A stretch of 32,290 nucleotides of DNA, taken from positions 1 through 32,290 of the forward strand of contig CAJTLA010000010.1 in assembly GCA_910576985.1 (NCBI GenBank). Direction: 5' to 3'. Under the pieces are notes generated by a model. The model had not been told where the DNA came from. It saw only the letters and a list, made by a program, of their open reading frames with translations, and made no database searches. Position 1 is the first letter of the stretch; each line of letters begins with the position of its first letter. Position numbers and translations under genes: made by a program. The stretch is from an uncultured Bacilli bacterium. GTDB lineage: Bacteria > Bacillota_I > Bacilli_A > RF39 > UBA660. Shown here one piece after another: positions 16,373 to 23,559 of the stretch.

Positions 16373-16680
16373 GTAATATATTAAGTGAAGATTTCATTTA
16401 TTTGGTTTTGTCTATTGTAGAAGAAATTCCAGTTGGTTTTGTTGCGACTTATGGGCAAATTGCTTCTTTATCTGGCAGGCCAAAAAATGCAAGATTCATT
16501 GGTAAGATTTTAGGAATGTCTGATTTTTATGGAAAGTATCCCTGTCATAGAGTGGTTAATCATAATGGAAGAATCGCACCACATTTTAAAGAACAAAAAG
16601 ATTTATTATTGTTAGAAGGTATTACATTTAAAGATGATATTTGTGTAGATTTAAAAAAACATAAATGGAACATCGAATAG
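16369..16680 (+). CDS. Single-domain MGMT-type protein with retained cysteine
   Basis: This 103-residue protein consists only of the DNA-binding domain of alkylguanine alkyltransferases. VLSIVEEIPVGFVATYGQIASLSGRPKNARFIGKIL is the helix-turn-helix part, and YPCHRVVNHNGRIAP holds the active-site PCHR with Cys59. Alkyltransferase-like (ATL) proteins have the same size but usually carry Trp in place of Cys; here the Cys is kept, so it could still accept alkyl groups. The N-terminal domain is missing. It begins in a 4-base overlap with ogt, and its end precedes the HD gene by 32 bases. A DNA-damage recognition or repair role alongside Ogt is inferred. Confidence 0.88.
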   Translation: MSNILSEDFIYLVLSIVEEIPVGFVATYGQIASLSGRPKNARFIGKILGMSDFYGKYPCHRVVNHNGRIAPHFKEQKDLLLLEGITFKDDICVDLKKHKWNIE

Positions 16681-16712
16681 ATGGAGAGAAAAAATATAGA
16701 GAGGTGATGGAA

Positions 16713-17387
16713 ATGTCTTTTTATGAGAGTTTATTAAATAATCACAGTTATTTAGAGGTTTGTTATCAAATAGAACAAATGAAATTTATTACTGATGGAA
16801 AATGGGATTGGGAACATGGACTTGGGCATTATCAAAGAGTTGCTATGTATGCTAAAAAAATATTAGAGCAATTAGGTGCTGATGAACGAATAATTGATTT
16901 AGGGATGGTGGCTGCTTTGTTGCATGATATTGGTCTTTGCAAGGGAAAAAAGGTGAATCATGCATTAGAAAGTAGTAATTTATTTATAGAATTTATTCAT
17001 GATATAGAGATAACCGAAATGGAAAAGGAAATGTTAGGTCAGGCTATTAGAGATCATTCTGATGGGAATGATATCAAGTCTCTTATTGGTTTGTCTTTGT
17101 TGTTAGCAGATAAGTTAGATGTTACATACCATAGGACTCAAAATTCGAGTATACAGGATGATACGAATCAACAAATTCAAAAGATTAGATCTGTGGATAT
17201 TCATATTACAGATACAGATCTTATTTTAATGTATGAGGTTGAAAGTGGCTTTGATATTATGGTTTTAAATGCGTGGAAAAAAGCCATTACGATTCCAAAA
17301 AAAGTTTCTAAATATTTAGAAAAGAATTTCATTTTTATGGTGAATGGTTGTGTGATTGATTACCAAACGTTGTTTCAGTTCAAATAA
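16713..17387 (+). CDS. HD-domain phosphohydrolase-like protein
   Basis: HD proteins are metal-dependent phosphohydrolases, often acting on nucleotides. It has 224 residues. The HD signature is spread as HYQRV (His39), AALLHDIG (His71, Asp72), then NHALESS (His83) and IRDHSDG, with LLADKLDVTYHR later, the usual set of metal ligands. The C-terminal ~80 residues are not recognised. ATG 16713 is chosen because AGAGGTGATGG stands immediately upstream; an in-frame ATG at 16665 would overlap the preceding gene and lacks a site. It is probably co-transcribed with the two alkyltransferase genes. The substrate is unknown. Confidence 0.8.
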   Translation: MSFYESLLNNHSYLEVCYQIEQMKFITDGKWDWEHGLGHYQRVAMYAKKILEQLGADERIIDLGMVAALLHDIGLCKGKKVNHALESSNLFIEFIHDIEITEMEKEMLGQAIRDHSDGNDIKSLIGLSLLLADKLDVTYHRTQNSSIQDDTNQQIQKIRSVDIHITDTDLILMYEVESGFDIMVLNAWKKAITIPKKVSKYLEKNFIFMVNGCVIDYQTLFQFK

Positions 17388-17405
17388 ATTTTGGAACTTT
17401 TTTTT
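17377..17405 (+). terminator. Terminator after the HD gene
   Basis: AGTTC (17377-17381) with following AAA pairs with TTT and GAACT (17394-17398), one bulge, then a run of eight T. The stop codon TAA is in the loop. Confidence 0.6.
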
Positions 17406-17438
17406 GAAAAAATAGATTTTTAGGGAATTTAGTTACAA

Positions 17439-17453
17439 TTTGTGGTATTATAT
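17439..17453 (+). promoter_or_regulatory. Extended -10 promoter-like element before the P-type ATPase
   Basis: TTTGTGGTATTATAT, identical to 15601-15615. TATTAT at 17446-17451 is preceded by TGG. The -35 is poor. It lies about 27 bases before the ATG at 17480. Confidence 0.5.
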
Positions 17454-17479
17454 CTAATGAATAAGATAAGGAGAATTCT

Positions 17480-20077
17480 ATGTATTATAATCAAAGTAGA
17501 GAAGAAATTGAGAATCAACTAAATACCAGCAGTTATGGTTTAAAAGAAAGTGAAATATTAGAGAGAGTTCAGAAATATGGTAATAATATTTTGCCAAAAA
17601 AAGAAACAGAAAGTATATTTAAAATTTTTTTGAATGAGTTTAAGGATCCAATGATTGTATTACTTTTGTGTGCAATTATAATATCTTTTATAGTTGGAGA
17701 ATTGATTGATGGGATTGCAATTATATTTATCGTTTTTGTGGATGCGATCGTTGGAACTTATCAGGAAAATAAAGCAAATCATTCTGTAGAGTCGTTAACT
17801 CGGTTAGTGGCTTCTAAAGTGAAAGTTGTGCGGGATGGAGTCGTAAAAGAAATTTCTGCAGAAGAATTAACAATTGGAGATTATGTGTTATTAGAGTCTG
17901 GTGATAAAATATCAGCAGATATGAGAATTGTAGAAGCAGAAAATCTAATGGTAGATGAATCTATTTTAACTGGAGAAAGTGAGCAGGTTCATAAGATTAG
18001 TGAAGTGATTACAGAAGAAAATGTTTTAATTGCTGATCAAGTGAATATGGCTTTTTCAGGAACGACAGTGGTGAAAGGACGAGCAAAGGCAATTGTTGTT
18101 AGAATTGGGATTCATACTGAAGTTGGGAAAATTGCAGATAGTTTAACTCATTCTGAAGGGGAAAAGTCTCCTCTTACCATTCGGGTGGAGAAGTTATCTA
18201 AACAGATTAGTATTTTGATTTTAGTAATTGCTATTTTTATTACAATATTATTGATTGTGAAAGATGTTCCATATCATGAAATCTTTTTATCTGTAATAGC
18301 GCTTGCAATTTCTGCAATGCCTGAAGGATTACCTTTGGCTTTAACAATGGCTCTTACGATTGCTTCTAATAAAATGGCTAAGCAAAATGTAATTGTTAGA
18401 AAATTGAAATCAGCAGAATCATTAGGAAGTTGTACTGTGATTGCTTCCGATAAAACAGGAACTTTAACAGTAAATGAACAGACCGCTAAAAAAATACTTT
18501 TGCCAAATGGGAGATTGTATGAGATTAGTGGAAATGGGTTTGATATTTCTGGAAAAGTGGAGGGAGAGTCTACTCAATTGGCCTTAGAAATTGGTTTATT
18601 AGGGGTTATTAATAATGAATCAGAAATTAATGGGGAAAATTTTGTTGGTGATTCTATTGATATTGCTTTTCAAGTTTTAGGGAAAAAACTAAAAGTTCAA
18701 AGTGATCATATTCATAAAATTGAAATGATTCCATACGAGTCTGAAAATAAGTATTCTGCTCTTTTTTATGAAAAAGACGGTGATATTTATTGTACTGTGA
18801 AGGGTTCATTAGAAGTTGTACAGTCTTTTTGTCAGGATGCTGATTTTGATTTATTGAAGCAACAAAATGAATCATTAGCAAAAGATGGTTATCGTGTGAT
18901 TGCACTTGCAAATGGGAAAATAAGTGCAAAAGAAACGTATGATGATAGTGATATTCAAGGATTAACATTTATGGGAATGGTAGGTTTTATTGATCCAATA
19001 AGAACTGAAGTAGTAGAGTCATTGAAAGAATGTCGAACCGCTGGGATTAAAGTCTTTATGATTACAGGGGACCATCCTTTGACTGCTTTTTCTATTGCTA
19101 AAGAATTAAATATTGTTTCTTCTTATGAAGAGGTTACAAACGGAAATGAGATTGATCAAGTATTACAAAAGGGAGATTCTTATTTTGATCAATTTATTCA
19201 AGATAAAAAAGTATTTGCTAGAGTGACGCCTCTTCAAAAGTTAAAAATAGTAGAATCGTTAAAACGCCAAGGAGAGTTTGTTGCAGTGACTGGAGATGGA
19301 GTGAATGATGCACCTGCTTTAAAAGCTGCTTCTATTGGAATTGCTATGGGGAGTGGAACGGATATTGCTCGTGAAACGGCAGATATGGTGATTATTGATG
19401 ATAATTTTAAATCGATTGTGACAGGTATTAAAGAAGGAAGAGTTGCGTACGCGAATATTCGTAAAATCATTTTATTTTTAATATCTTGTGGTTTATCAGA
19501 GGTAATATTTTTCTGCTTATCGATTTTGATGGATTTACCGATGCCTCTTGTGGCTATTCAATTATTATGGATTAATATGGTGACAGATGGCATTCAAGAT
19601 TTTGCGCTTTCTTTTGAAAAGGCAGAGAAAGGTATTTTAAAGGAGCCGCCTAGAAGTCCTAAGGAATCTATTTTTGATAAATCATTGATTCGAGAGATTA
19701 TAGTATCAGGTGTTATTATTGGTTGTATTGTTTTTGTTGTTTGGTATTTGTTATTGAATCAGTTTCATATGGAAGTATCTGTTGCTCGTGGTTATATTAT
19801 TGCATTAATGGTATTTATTCAAAATGTGCATGTATTTAATTGTAGAAGTGAATCGCGTTCTGCATTTCAAGTTTCGCTTAGAAATAATTGGCTCATTGTT
19901 TTAGGAGTTGCTTTTTCTTTAGGATTACAAATTATTGTTATGGAGGTTCCTTTTTTATCAAGATTTTTACAAACCACTTCTATTTCATTTCTTCATTTAT
20001 TTTATTTATTTGGTATTGCTCTGTTAGTAATGGTTGTTATGGAAATTTATAAGAAAATCATGTTTTACAAACGTTAA
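17480..20077 (+). CDS. P-type Ca2+-transporting ATPase (type II)
   Basis: This predicted calcium export pump of the plasma membrane has 865 residues. The cation-transporter N-domain opens it. Motifs: ILTGESE in the A domain, PEGLP at 281-285 in M4, SDKTGTLT with phosphorylated Asp324, KGSLE in the N domain, TGDHPLTA, and TGDGVNDAP near 604-612. M6 reads INMVTDG with Asn699, Thr702 and Asp703, matching the SERCA Ca-site residues. M5 reads CGLSEV: Glu674 matches SERCA Glu771, but the Asn768 position is Gly671. Ca2+ is thus the best guess, with one or an altered site; Mn2+ or Na+ is possible. The ribosome site AAGGAG precedes the ATG. A hairpin (TTACAAA/TTTGTAA, 20065-20088) spans the stop but lacks a T run. 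Confidence 0.9.
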   Translation: MYYNQSREEIENQLNTSSYGLKESEILERVQKYGNNILPKKETESIFKIFLNEFKDPMIVLLLCAIIISFIVGELIDGIAIIFIVFVDAIVGTYQENKANHSVESLTRLVASKVKVVRDGVVKEISAEELTIGDYVLLESGDKISADMRIVEAENLMVDESILTGESEQVHKISEVITEENVLIADQVNMAFSGTTVVKGRAKAIVVRIGIHTEVGKIADSLTHSEGEKSPLTIRVEKLSKQISILILVIAIFITILLIVKDVPYHEIFLSVIALAISAMPEGLPLALTMALTIASNKMAKQNVIVRKLKSAESLGSCTVIASDKTGTLTVNEQTAKKILLPNGRLYEISGNGFDISGKVEGESTQLALEIGLLGVINNESEINGENFVGDSIDIAFQVLGKKLKVQSDHIHKIEMIPYESENKYSALFYEKDGDIYCTVKGSLEVVQSFCQDADFDLLKQQNESLAKDGYRVIALANGKISAKETYDDSDIQGLTFMGMVGFIDPIRTEVVESLKECRTAGIKVFMITGDHPLTAFSIAKELNIVSSYEEVTNGNEIDQVLQKGDSYFDQFIQDKKVFARVTPLQKLKIVESLKRQGEFVAVTGDGVNDAPALKAASIGIAMGSGTDIARETADMVIIDDNFKSIVTGIKEGRVAYANIRKIILFLISCGLSEVIFFCLSILMDLPMPLVAIQLLWINMVTDGIQDFALSFEKAEKGILKEPPRSPKESIFDKSLIREIIVSGVIIGCIVFVVWYLLLNQFHMEVSVARGYIIALMVFIQNVHVFNCRSESRSAFQVSLRNNWLIVLGVAFSLGLQIIVMEVPFLSRFLQTTSISFLHLFYLFGIALLVMVVMEIYKKIMFYKR

Positions 20078-20183
20078 TTTATTTGTAAGAAAAATGTGGA
20101 AATAAATGATTTTTTGAACATATATTGAATTAGTAGTTTGTATAGTCTTATATCATAAATGTCATATCTTGTACAAAAAAAAC

Positions 20184-20213
20184 TTGTGAAATTTATGTGA
20201 AATGTGCTATACT
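20184..20213 (+). promoter_or_regulatory. Promoter of the lipoprotein gene
   Basis: TTGTGA at 20184-20189 and TATACT at 20208-20213 with an 18-base spacer. AAGGAGG at 20221-20227 is a near-perfect ribosome site, so expression may be high. Confidence 0.6.
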
Positions 20214-20235
20214 ATTAAAGAAGGAGGCATAAAGA

Positions 20236-20697
20236 ATGAAAAAATTAATGACAGTTTTCGCACTTTGTGTATGTGTAGGAGTGATTTCAGGTTGTGGAGG
20301 AGCATCAAAAACAATTGAATGTACATTATCACAAAAAGATGCATCTTATGAATTAAAGTCAACTTATAAAATTATGGCAACAGGAGATGTTGTAGATAAA
20401 GTTGAAACAGTTGAAACTGCTACTTCAAGTAATAAAACTATTTTAAACACATTAGAATCAACTCTAAATAAGCAATATAAGAATCAACAAGATTCATATG
20501 GTGGATATACATACAAAGTGACAAACGATGGTTCAAAAGTAGAAAGCAAAGTGACCATTGACTATAGTAAAGTTGATATGAAAAAATTTGTTGAAGATAA
20601 TACTGCTTTGAAAAAGTTTGTAAATAAGAAAAATCGTTTGACCGTAGATGGTGTTGTTTCTATTTATGAAGCATTAGGCGCTGTTTGTAAAAAATAA
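20236..20697 (+). CDS. Small lipoprotein, possibly DUF1307/YehR-like
   Basis: The protein has 153 residues with a signal peptide: MKKLMTVFALCVCVGV then lipobox ISGC with lipidated Cys20. The mature part is about 134 residues, beta-rich, Lys-rich, with YELKSTYKIMATGDVVDKVETVETA and a C-terminal helix ending in CKK. Two further cysteines (IECTL and AVCKK) could form a disulfide. The layout recalls the DUF1307/YehR family, but I am not sure of that match. It has its own promoter and a terminator overlapping its stop, so it is monocistronic. Function unknown; it is outer-face membrane-attached. Confidence 0.85.
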   Translation: MKKLMTVFALCVCVGVISGCGGASKTIECTLSQKDASYELKSTYKIMATGDVVDKVETVETATSSNKTILNTLESTLNKQYKNQQDSYGGYTYKVTNDGSKVESKVTIDYSKVDMKKFVEDNTALKKFVNKKNRLTVDGVVSIYEALGAVCKK

Positions 20698-20719
20698 CTC
20701 AAAAGGGTTATTTTTTTTT
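20693..20719 (+). terminator. Terminator of the lipoprotein gene
   Basis: AATAAC from 20693 pairs with GTTATT ending at 20712, plus a C-G pair beyond a T bulge, then a long T run. The stop codon lies in the left arm. Confidence 0.75.
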
Positions 20720-20757
20720 GTTATAGTGCATATTTTATACTAATTCTTGATAAAACA

Positions 20758-20766
20758 TGATATAAT
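20758..20766 (+). promoter_or_regulatory. Extended -10 element of murD
   Basis: TGA followed by TATAAT at 20761-20766, about 20 bases before the murD ATG. No good -35 is seen. Confidence 0.5.
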
Positions 20767-20786
20767 CTTTAAGGAAGGTGACAAAA

Positions 20787-22118
20787 ATGTTTAATGACAA
20801 AAAAATATATATTATGGGGATGGCTAGAAGCGGTTATGAGGCTGCGAAACTTCTTGTACAGTATGGTAATGAAATTGTAATCACAGATGGGAAAGAACAA
20901 GATTTAGAGCAAGTTTCTGAGTTGGAATCATTAGGGATTCAAGTGATTATTACTCCACATCAAGAGAACTATTTAAATGAAACATTTGACTATGTAATTA
21001 AAAATCCTGGAATTCGATTTGATACTCCTTGTATAGAAAAAGCTGGTGAATTGGGAATCAAGGTGATTAATGAAGTAGAATTGGCGTTCCATTTTCTTCC
21101 AAAAAATACGCATATTATTGCTGTGACAGGAGCGAACGGAAAAACAACGACAACAACGCTTATTTATGAATTTTTAAGGGCAATGGGATTGCCTGTTCAT
21201 TTGGGAGGTAATATTGGTTTTCCGTTGTGTTCATTGATTCAAAGTATTAAGGAAGATGATTATTTGGTATTAGAAGTTTCTGCTCAACAATTGCATGATA
21301 TGGATGATTTTAAAACGGAAGTGAGTGTTTTAACCAATTTGACTCCTGTTCATTTAGACTTTTTTGGAACTTATGAATATTATCAATCTATGAAAAAGAG
21401 AATATTTAATCATCATGATACACAACAATTAGCGATTATTAATATGGATGATGAAACTGAAATGAAGTTGATTCAAGACATTTCGTCTGCAAAACAATAT
21501 TTTTCATTGCAACAAAAGACTGATGTTTATTTGAAGGAGAATGCTATTTATTATCATGATGAAAAAGTGATTGATACGAAGGATATTCGAGTTCAAGGAA
21601 AACACAATTATCAAAATATTATGTGTGCAATATTGGCTACAAAACGTTTTGGAATTTCAAATGATGTAATTAAAGAAGTGTTGACTCAATTTGCAGGTGT
21701 AGAACATAGAATGGAATTTGTTTCGAAAATTCATGGTAGAGAATTTTATAATGATTCTAAAGCAACAAATGTAAAATCTACTGAAATCGCACTTTCTTCT
21801 TTTCAAAAACCGGTGATTTTGTTATTGGGAGGGCTTGATAGGGGTCATTCATTCTTGGATTTAAAAGATGATATGACTTATGTTACACATGTTATTTGTT
21901 ATGGAGAATCAAAATTTAGAATTCAAGAATTCTGTGATGATATTGAAATGGATTGTAATGTTGTAAATACATTAGAAGAAGCAGTGAAAGTAGCATATCA
22001 TCTATCAGAAGAAGGAGATGTGATTTTGTTATCACCAGCTTGTGCTTCTTGGGATCAATATCAATGTTTTGAAGATCGTGGAAATGAATTTAAAAGGGTG
22101 ATAGATACATTAGAATAA
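20787..22118 (+). CDS. murD: UDP-N-acetylmuramoylalanine--D-glutamate ligase
   Basis: This cytoplasmic Mur ligase adds D-glutamate to UDP-MurNAc-L-Ala with ATP, 443 residues (usual ~450). The N-terminal Rossmann-like domain starts MFNDKKIYIMGMARSGYEAAKLL. The central ATPase domain has TGANGKTTTTT at about 114-124, and NLTPVHLDFFGTYEYY. The C-terminal domain has GVEHRMEFVSKIHGREFYNDSKATNVKST, then LLLGGLDRG, then LSPACASWDQYQCFEDRGNEF, the typical MurD ending. The ATG at 20787 is set by AAGGAAGG at 20771; the in-frame GTG at 20778 overlaps that site. It stands apart from any mur/dcw cluster, as a single gene with its own promoter. Confidence 0.95.
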   Translation: MFNDKKIYIMGMARSGYEAAKLLVQYGNEIVITDGKEQDLEQVSELESLGIQVIITPHQENYLNETFDYVIKNPGIRFDTPCIEKAGELGIKVINEVELAFHFLPKNTHIIAVTGANGKTTTTTLIYEFLRAMGLPVHLGGNIGFPLCSLIQSIKEDDYLVLEVSAQQLHDMDDFKTEVSVLTNLTPVHLDFFGTYEYYQSMKKRIFNHHDTQQLAIINMDDETEMKLIQDISSAKQYFSLQQKTDVYLKENAIYYHDEKVIDTKDIRVQGKHNYQNIMCAILATKRFGISNDVIKEVLTQFAGVEHRMEFVSKIHGREFYNDSKATNVKSTEIALSSFQKPVILLLGGLDRGHSFLDLKDDMTYVTHVICYGESKFRIQEFCDDIEMDCNVVNTLEEAVKVAYHLSEEGDVILLSPACASWDQYQCFEDRGNEFKRVIDTLE

Positions 22119-22135
22119 AATTTCATCCTTTTTCT
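22092..22135 (+). terminator. Terminator-like hairpin across the murD stop
   Basis: AAAAGGGTGA (22092-22101) pairs with TCATCCTTTT (22123-22132) with one G-U pair, a 21-base loop containing the stop codon, and more T after it. Confidence 0.45.
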
Positions 22136-22185
22136 CTGGAGGAATTTTAGGAGTATATTAATTGGGTTATTCTGAAATTCATTAA

Positions 22186-22214
22186 TTTACATTCATTCTC
22201 ATACATGATACAAT
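22186..22214 (+). promoter_or_regulatory. Promoter of eno
   Basis: TTTACA at 22186-22191 and TACAAT at 22209-22214, 17-base spacer, with TGA before the -10 box. AGGAGG follows before the ATG at 22235. Confidence 0.7.
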
Positions 22215-22234
22215 GAATATAGGAGGATGATATC

Positions 22235-23464
22235 ATGTCAAAAATTAAAGATGTAATTGGAAGAGAAATTTTAGATTCTAGAGGAAATCCAACTGTGGAA
22301 GTCGATGTGATTTTGGAAAGTGGGATTATTGGAAGAGCAGCAGTTCCAAGTGGAGCTTCTACTGGTGTTAGGGAAGCATTAGAGCTTCGTGATGGTGGAA
22401 CTCGTTATATGGGAAAAGGTGTTTTGAAGGCAGTAGCAAATGTCAATGGTCCATTAAGAGATTTGGTGATTGGTTATGATGTATTAGATCAAAGGACTTT
22501 GGATTATGCAATGATAGAAGCAGATTCTACAGAAACAAAATCAAAATATGGAGCGAATGCCATTTTAGGGATTTCAATGGCTGCATTAAAAGCTGCTTCT
22601 TTATATCAGGATATTCCACTTTATGAATATGTTGGTGGTGGAATTCATTTGCCAGTTCCAATGATGAATATTATTAATGGTGGTGCGCATGCTGATAACA
22701 AATTAGACTTTCAAGAATTTATGATTATTCCCCAAGCGGATACGATTCATGATCGTATTCAAATTGGTGCAGAGGTATTTCATCATTTAAAAAAGGTATT
22801 AAATCAAAAAGGACTTGCAACAGGGGTTGGAGATGAAGGTGGATTTGCTCCAAATTTAGAGAGTAATGAAGAAGGTTTTGAACTTATCATGGAAGCCATT
22901 GAAAGTGCAGGTTATGTTCCAGGAACAGATGTAAAATTGGCTATTGATGTTGCTGCTAGTGAATTTTATAAAGATGGAAAATATGAGCTTGCAGGAGAAA
23001 ATAGAATTCTTACTACAGAAGAATTGGTAGAATATTATGAAGAGTTGGTTTCTAAATATCCAATTATTTCGATTGAAGATCCAGTAGATGAAAATGATTG
23101 GGAAGGATTTACGTTGATTACAGAACGACTTGGAAATCAAGTTCAACTTGTAGGAGATGATTTATTTGTTACGAACAAAAAATGTTTACAAATGGGAATT
23201 GAAAAACATGCAGGGAATGCGATTTTATTAAAAGTGAATCAAATTGGAACGATTACTGAGACTATAGAAACAATTGAACTTGCTCGTAAAAATGGTTATG
23301 CAACGATTATTTCTCATCGAAGTGGTGAAACAGAAGATACTACGATTGCTGATTTGGCAGTAGGACTTAACTTAGGACAAATAAAAACGGGTTCTATGTC
23401 AAGAACAGATCGAATTTGTAAATATAATCAATTAATGAGAATTGAAGAAGAAATTGGAAAGTAA
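22235..23464 (+). CDS. eno: Enolase, shortened C-terminus
   Basis: Enolase converts 2-phosphoglycerate to phosphoenolpyruvate in glycolysis. It has 409 residues versus about 430 usually. Visible motifs: IKDVIGREILDSRGNPTVEV, PSGASTG, NIINGGAHADNKLDFQEFM, GVGDEGGFAPN (catalytic Glu region), IDVAASEFY and IEDPVDENDW with Mg2+-binding acids, GDDLFVTN, LLKVNQIGT with the catalytic Lys, ISHRSGETEDT, and GQIKTGSMSRTDR. All active-site blocks are present, so activity is expected. It stops at RIEEEIGK, lacking the last ~15-20 residues (usually an AxFxG...F tail). No other glycolytic gene adjoins it. Confidence 0.94.
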   Translation: MSKIKDVIGREILDSRGNPTVEVDVILESGIIGRAAVPSGASTGVREALELRDGGTRYMGKGVLKAVANVNGPLRDLVIGYDVLDQRTLDYAMIEADSTETKSKYGANAILGISMAALKAASLYQDIPLYEYVGGGIHLPVPMMNIINGGAHADNKLDFQEFMIIPQADTIHDRIQIGAEVFHHLKKVLNQKGLATGVGDEGGFAPNLESNEEGFELIMEAIESAGYVPGTDVKLAIDVAASEFYKDGKYELAGENRILTTEELVEYYEELVSKYPIISIEDPVDENDWEGFTLITERLGNQVQLVGDDLFVTNKKCLQMGIEKHAGNAILLKVNQIGTITETIETIELARKNGYATIISHRSGETEDTTIADLAVGLNLGQIKTGSMSRTDRICKYNQLMRIEEEIGK

Positions 23465-23525
23465 TATTTGTTGTCAAATTTGTGTAAAAAAGGAAAATAC
23501 TATTTTTCTTTTTTTTTTTTTTTAG

Positions 23526-23531
23526 TATAAT
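23526..23531 (+). promoter_or_regulatory. -10 box before ftsK
   Basis: TATAAT preceded by a long T run (23507-23523) that occupies the -35 area, so a normal -35 is missing. The T run follows an A-rich stretch and may also act as the eno terminator. Confidence 0.4.
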
Positions 23532-23559
23532 AAAAGTAGTCAGTCTAGGAGGTATTATC

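Noticed and set aside
20065..20088. Hairpin across the P-type ATPase stop as a terminator
   Set aside because: The stem is perfect over 7 bp but is followed by GAAAAATG, not a T run.
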